A stretch of 64,000 bases of DNA from Phymorhynchus buccinoides (lineage: Eukaryota > Mollusca > Gastropoda > Neogastropoda > Raphitomidae): contig CM065683.1 of NCBI GenBank assembly GCA_017654935.2, forward strand, positions 6,667,916-6,731,915. Reading direction: 5' to 3'. The letters are not shown here. More notes on this DNA, generated by a model. That model ran no database searches. It was not told where the DNA came from and saw only the letters and a list, made by a program, of their open reading frames with translations. How positions within the stretch are numbered: the first letter of the stretch is position 1.

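Overview
The window is animal nuclear DNA. It has small exons split by long introns with GT-AG boundaries, dense (CA)n and (GAA)n tracts, TTAGGG-type telomere-like repeats and many short transposon copies. Nothing bacterial, viral or organellar was seen. A mollusc or other lophotrochozoan is my best guess, but that is an inference. Splice sites and reading phases were derived by hand; no alignment or database search was run.

Three conserved protein genes explain all the convincing coding sequence. (1) Positions 1787-7014, minus strand: the 5' part of MIC60/mitofilin (IMMT), the MICOS subunit that shapes mitochondrial cristae. Six exons are visible and the rest lies off the left edge. (2) Positions 7303-11726, plus strand: a complete three-exon gene for mitochondrial ribosomal protein bL35m (MRPL35, 196 aa). 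Its start codon is about 290 bp from that of MIC60, head to head, the same arrangement as human IMMT/MRPL35. (3) Positions 14895-64000, minus strand: RRP12, a nucleolar HEAT-repeat ribosome-biogenesis factor. It covers 49 kb in 33 exons, from near its N-terminus (off the right edge) to the stop codon. Every exon joins in phase except one, which carries an internal frame break. RRP12 converges on MRPL35 tail to tail.

The rest is intron or intergenic sequence filled with transposon copies and satellites. The main groups are: a tRNA-derived SINE family (about 11 copies); TA-flanked pogo/Tigger-like MITEs; TTAA-flanked piggyBac-like MITEs; several unrelated terminal-inverted-repeat families that all leave 6-bp target duplications (hAT-like); long fold-back elements, one carrying telomere repeats; and LINE 3' ends. 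Satellites have units of 99, 57, 44, about 104 and 22 bp.

The most interesting structures are: a seven-copy array that duplicates a MIC60 3' splice site in frame; a 44-bp satellite built from a piggyBac-like terminus beside an RRP12 exon; a partly duplicated RRP12 exon whose changes are nearly all silent; and the shared 6-bp duplication signature.
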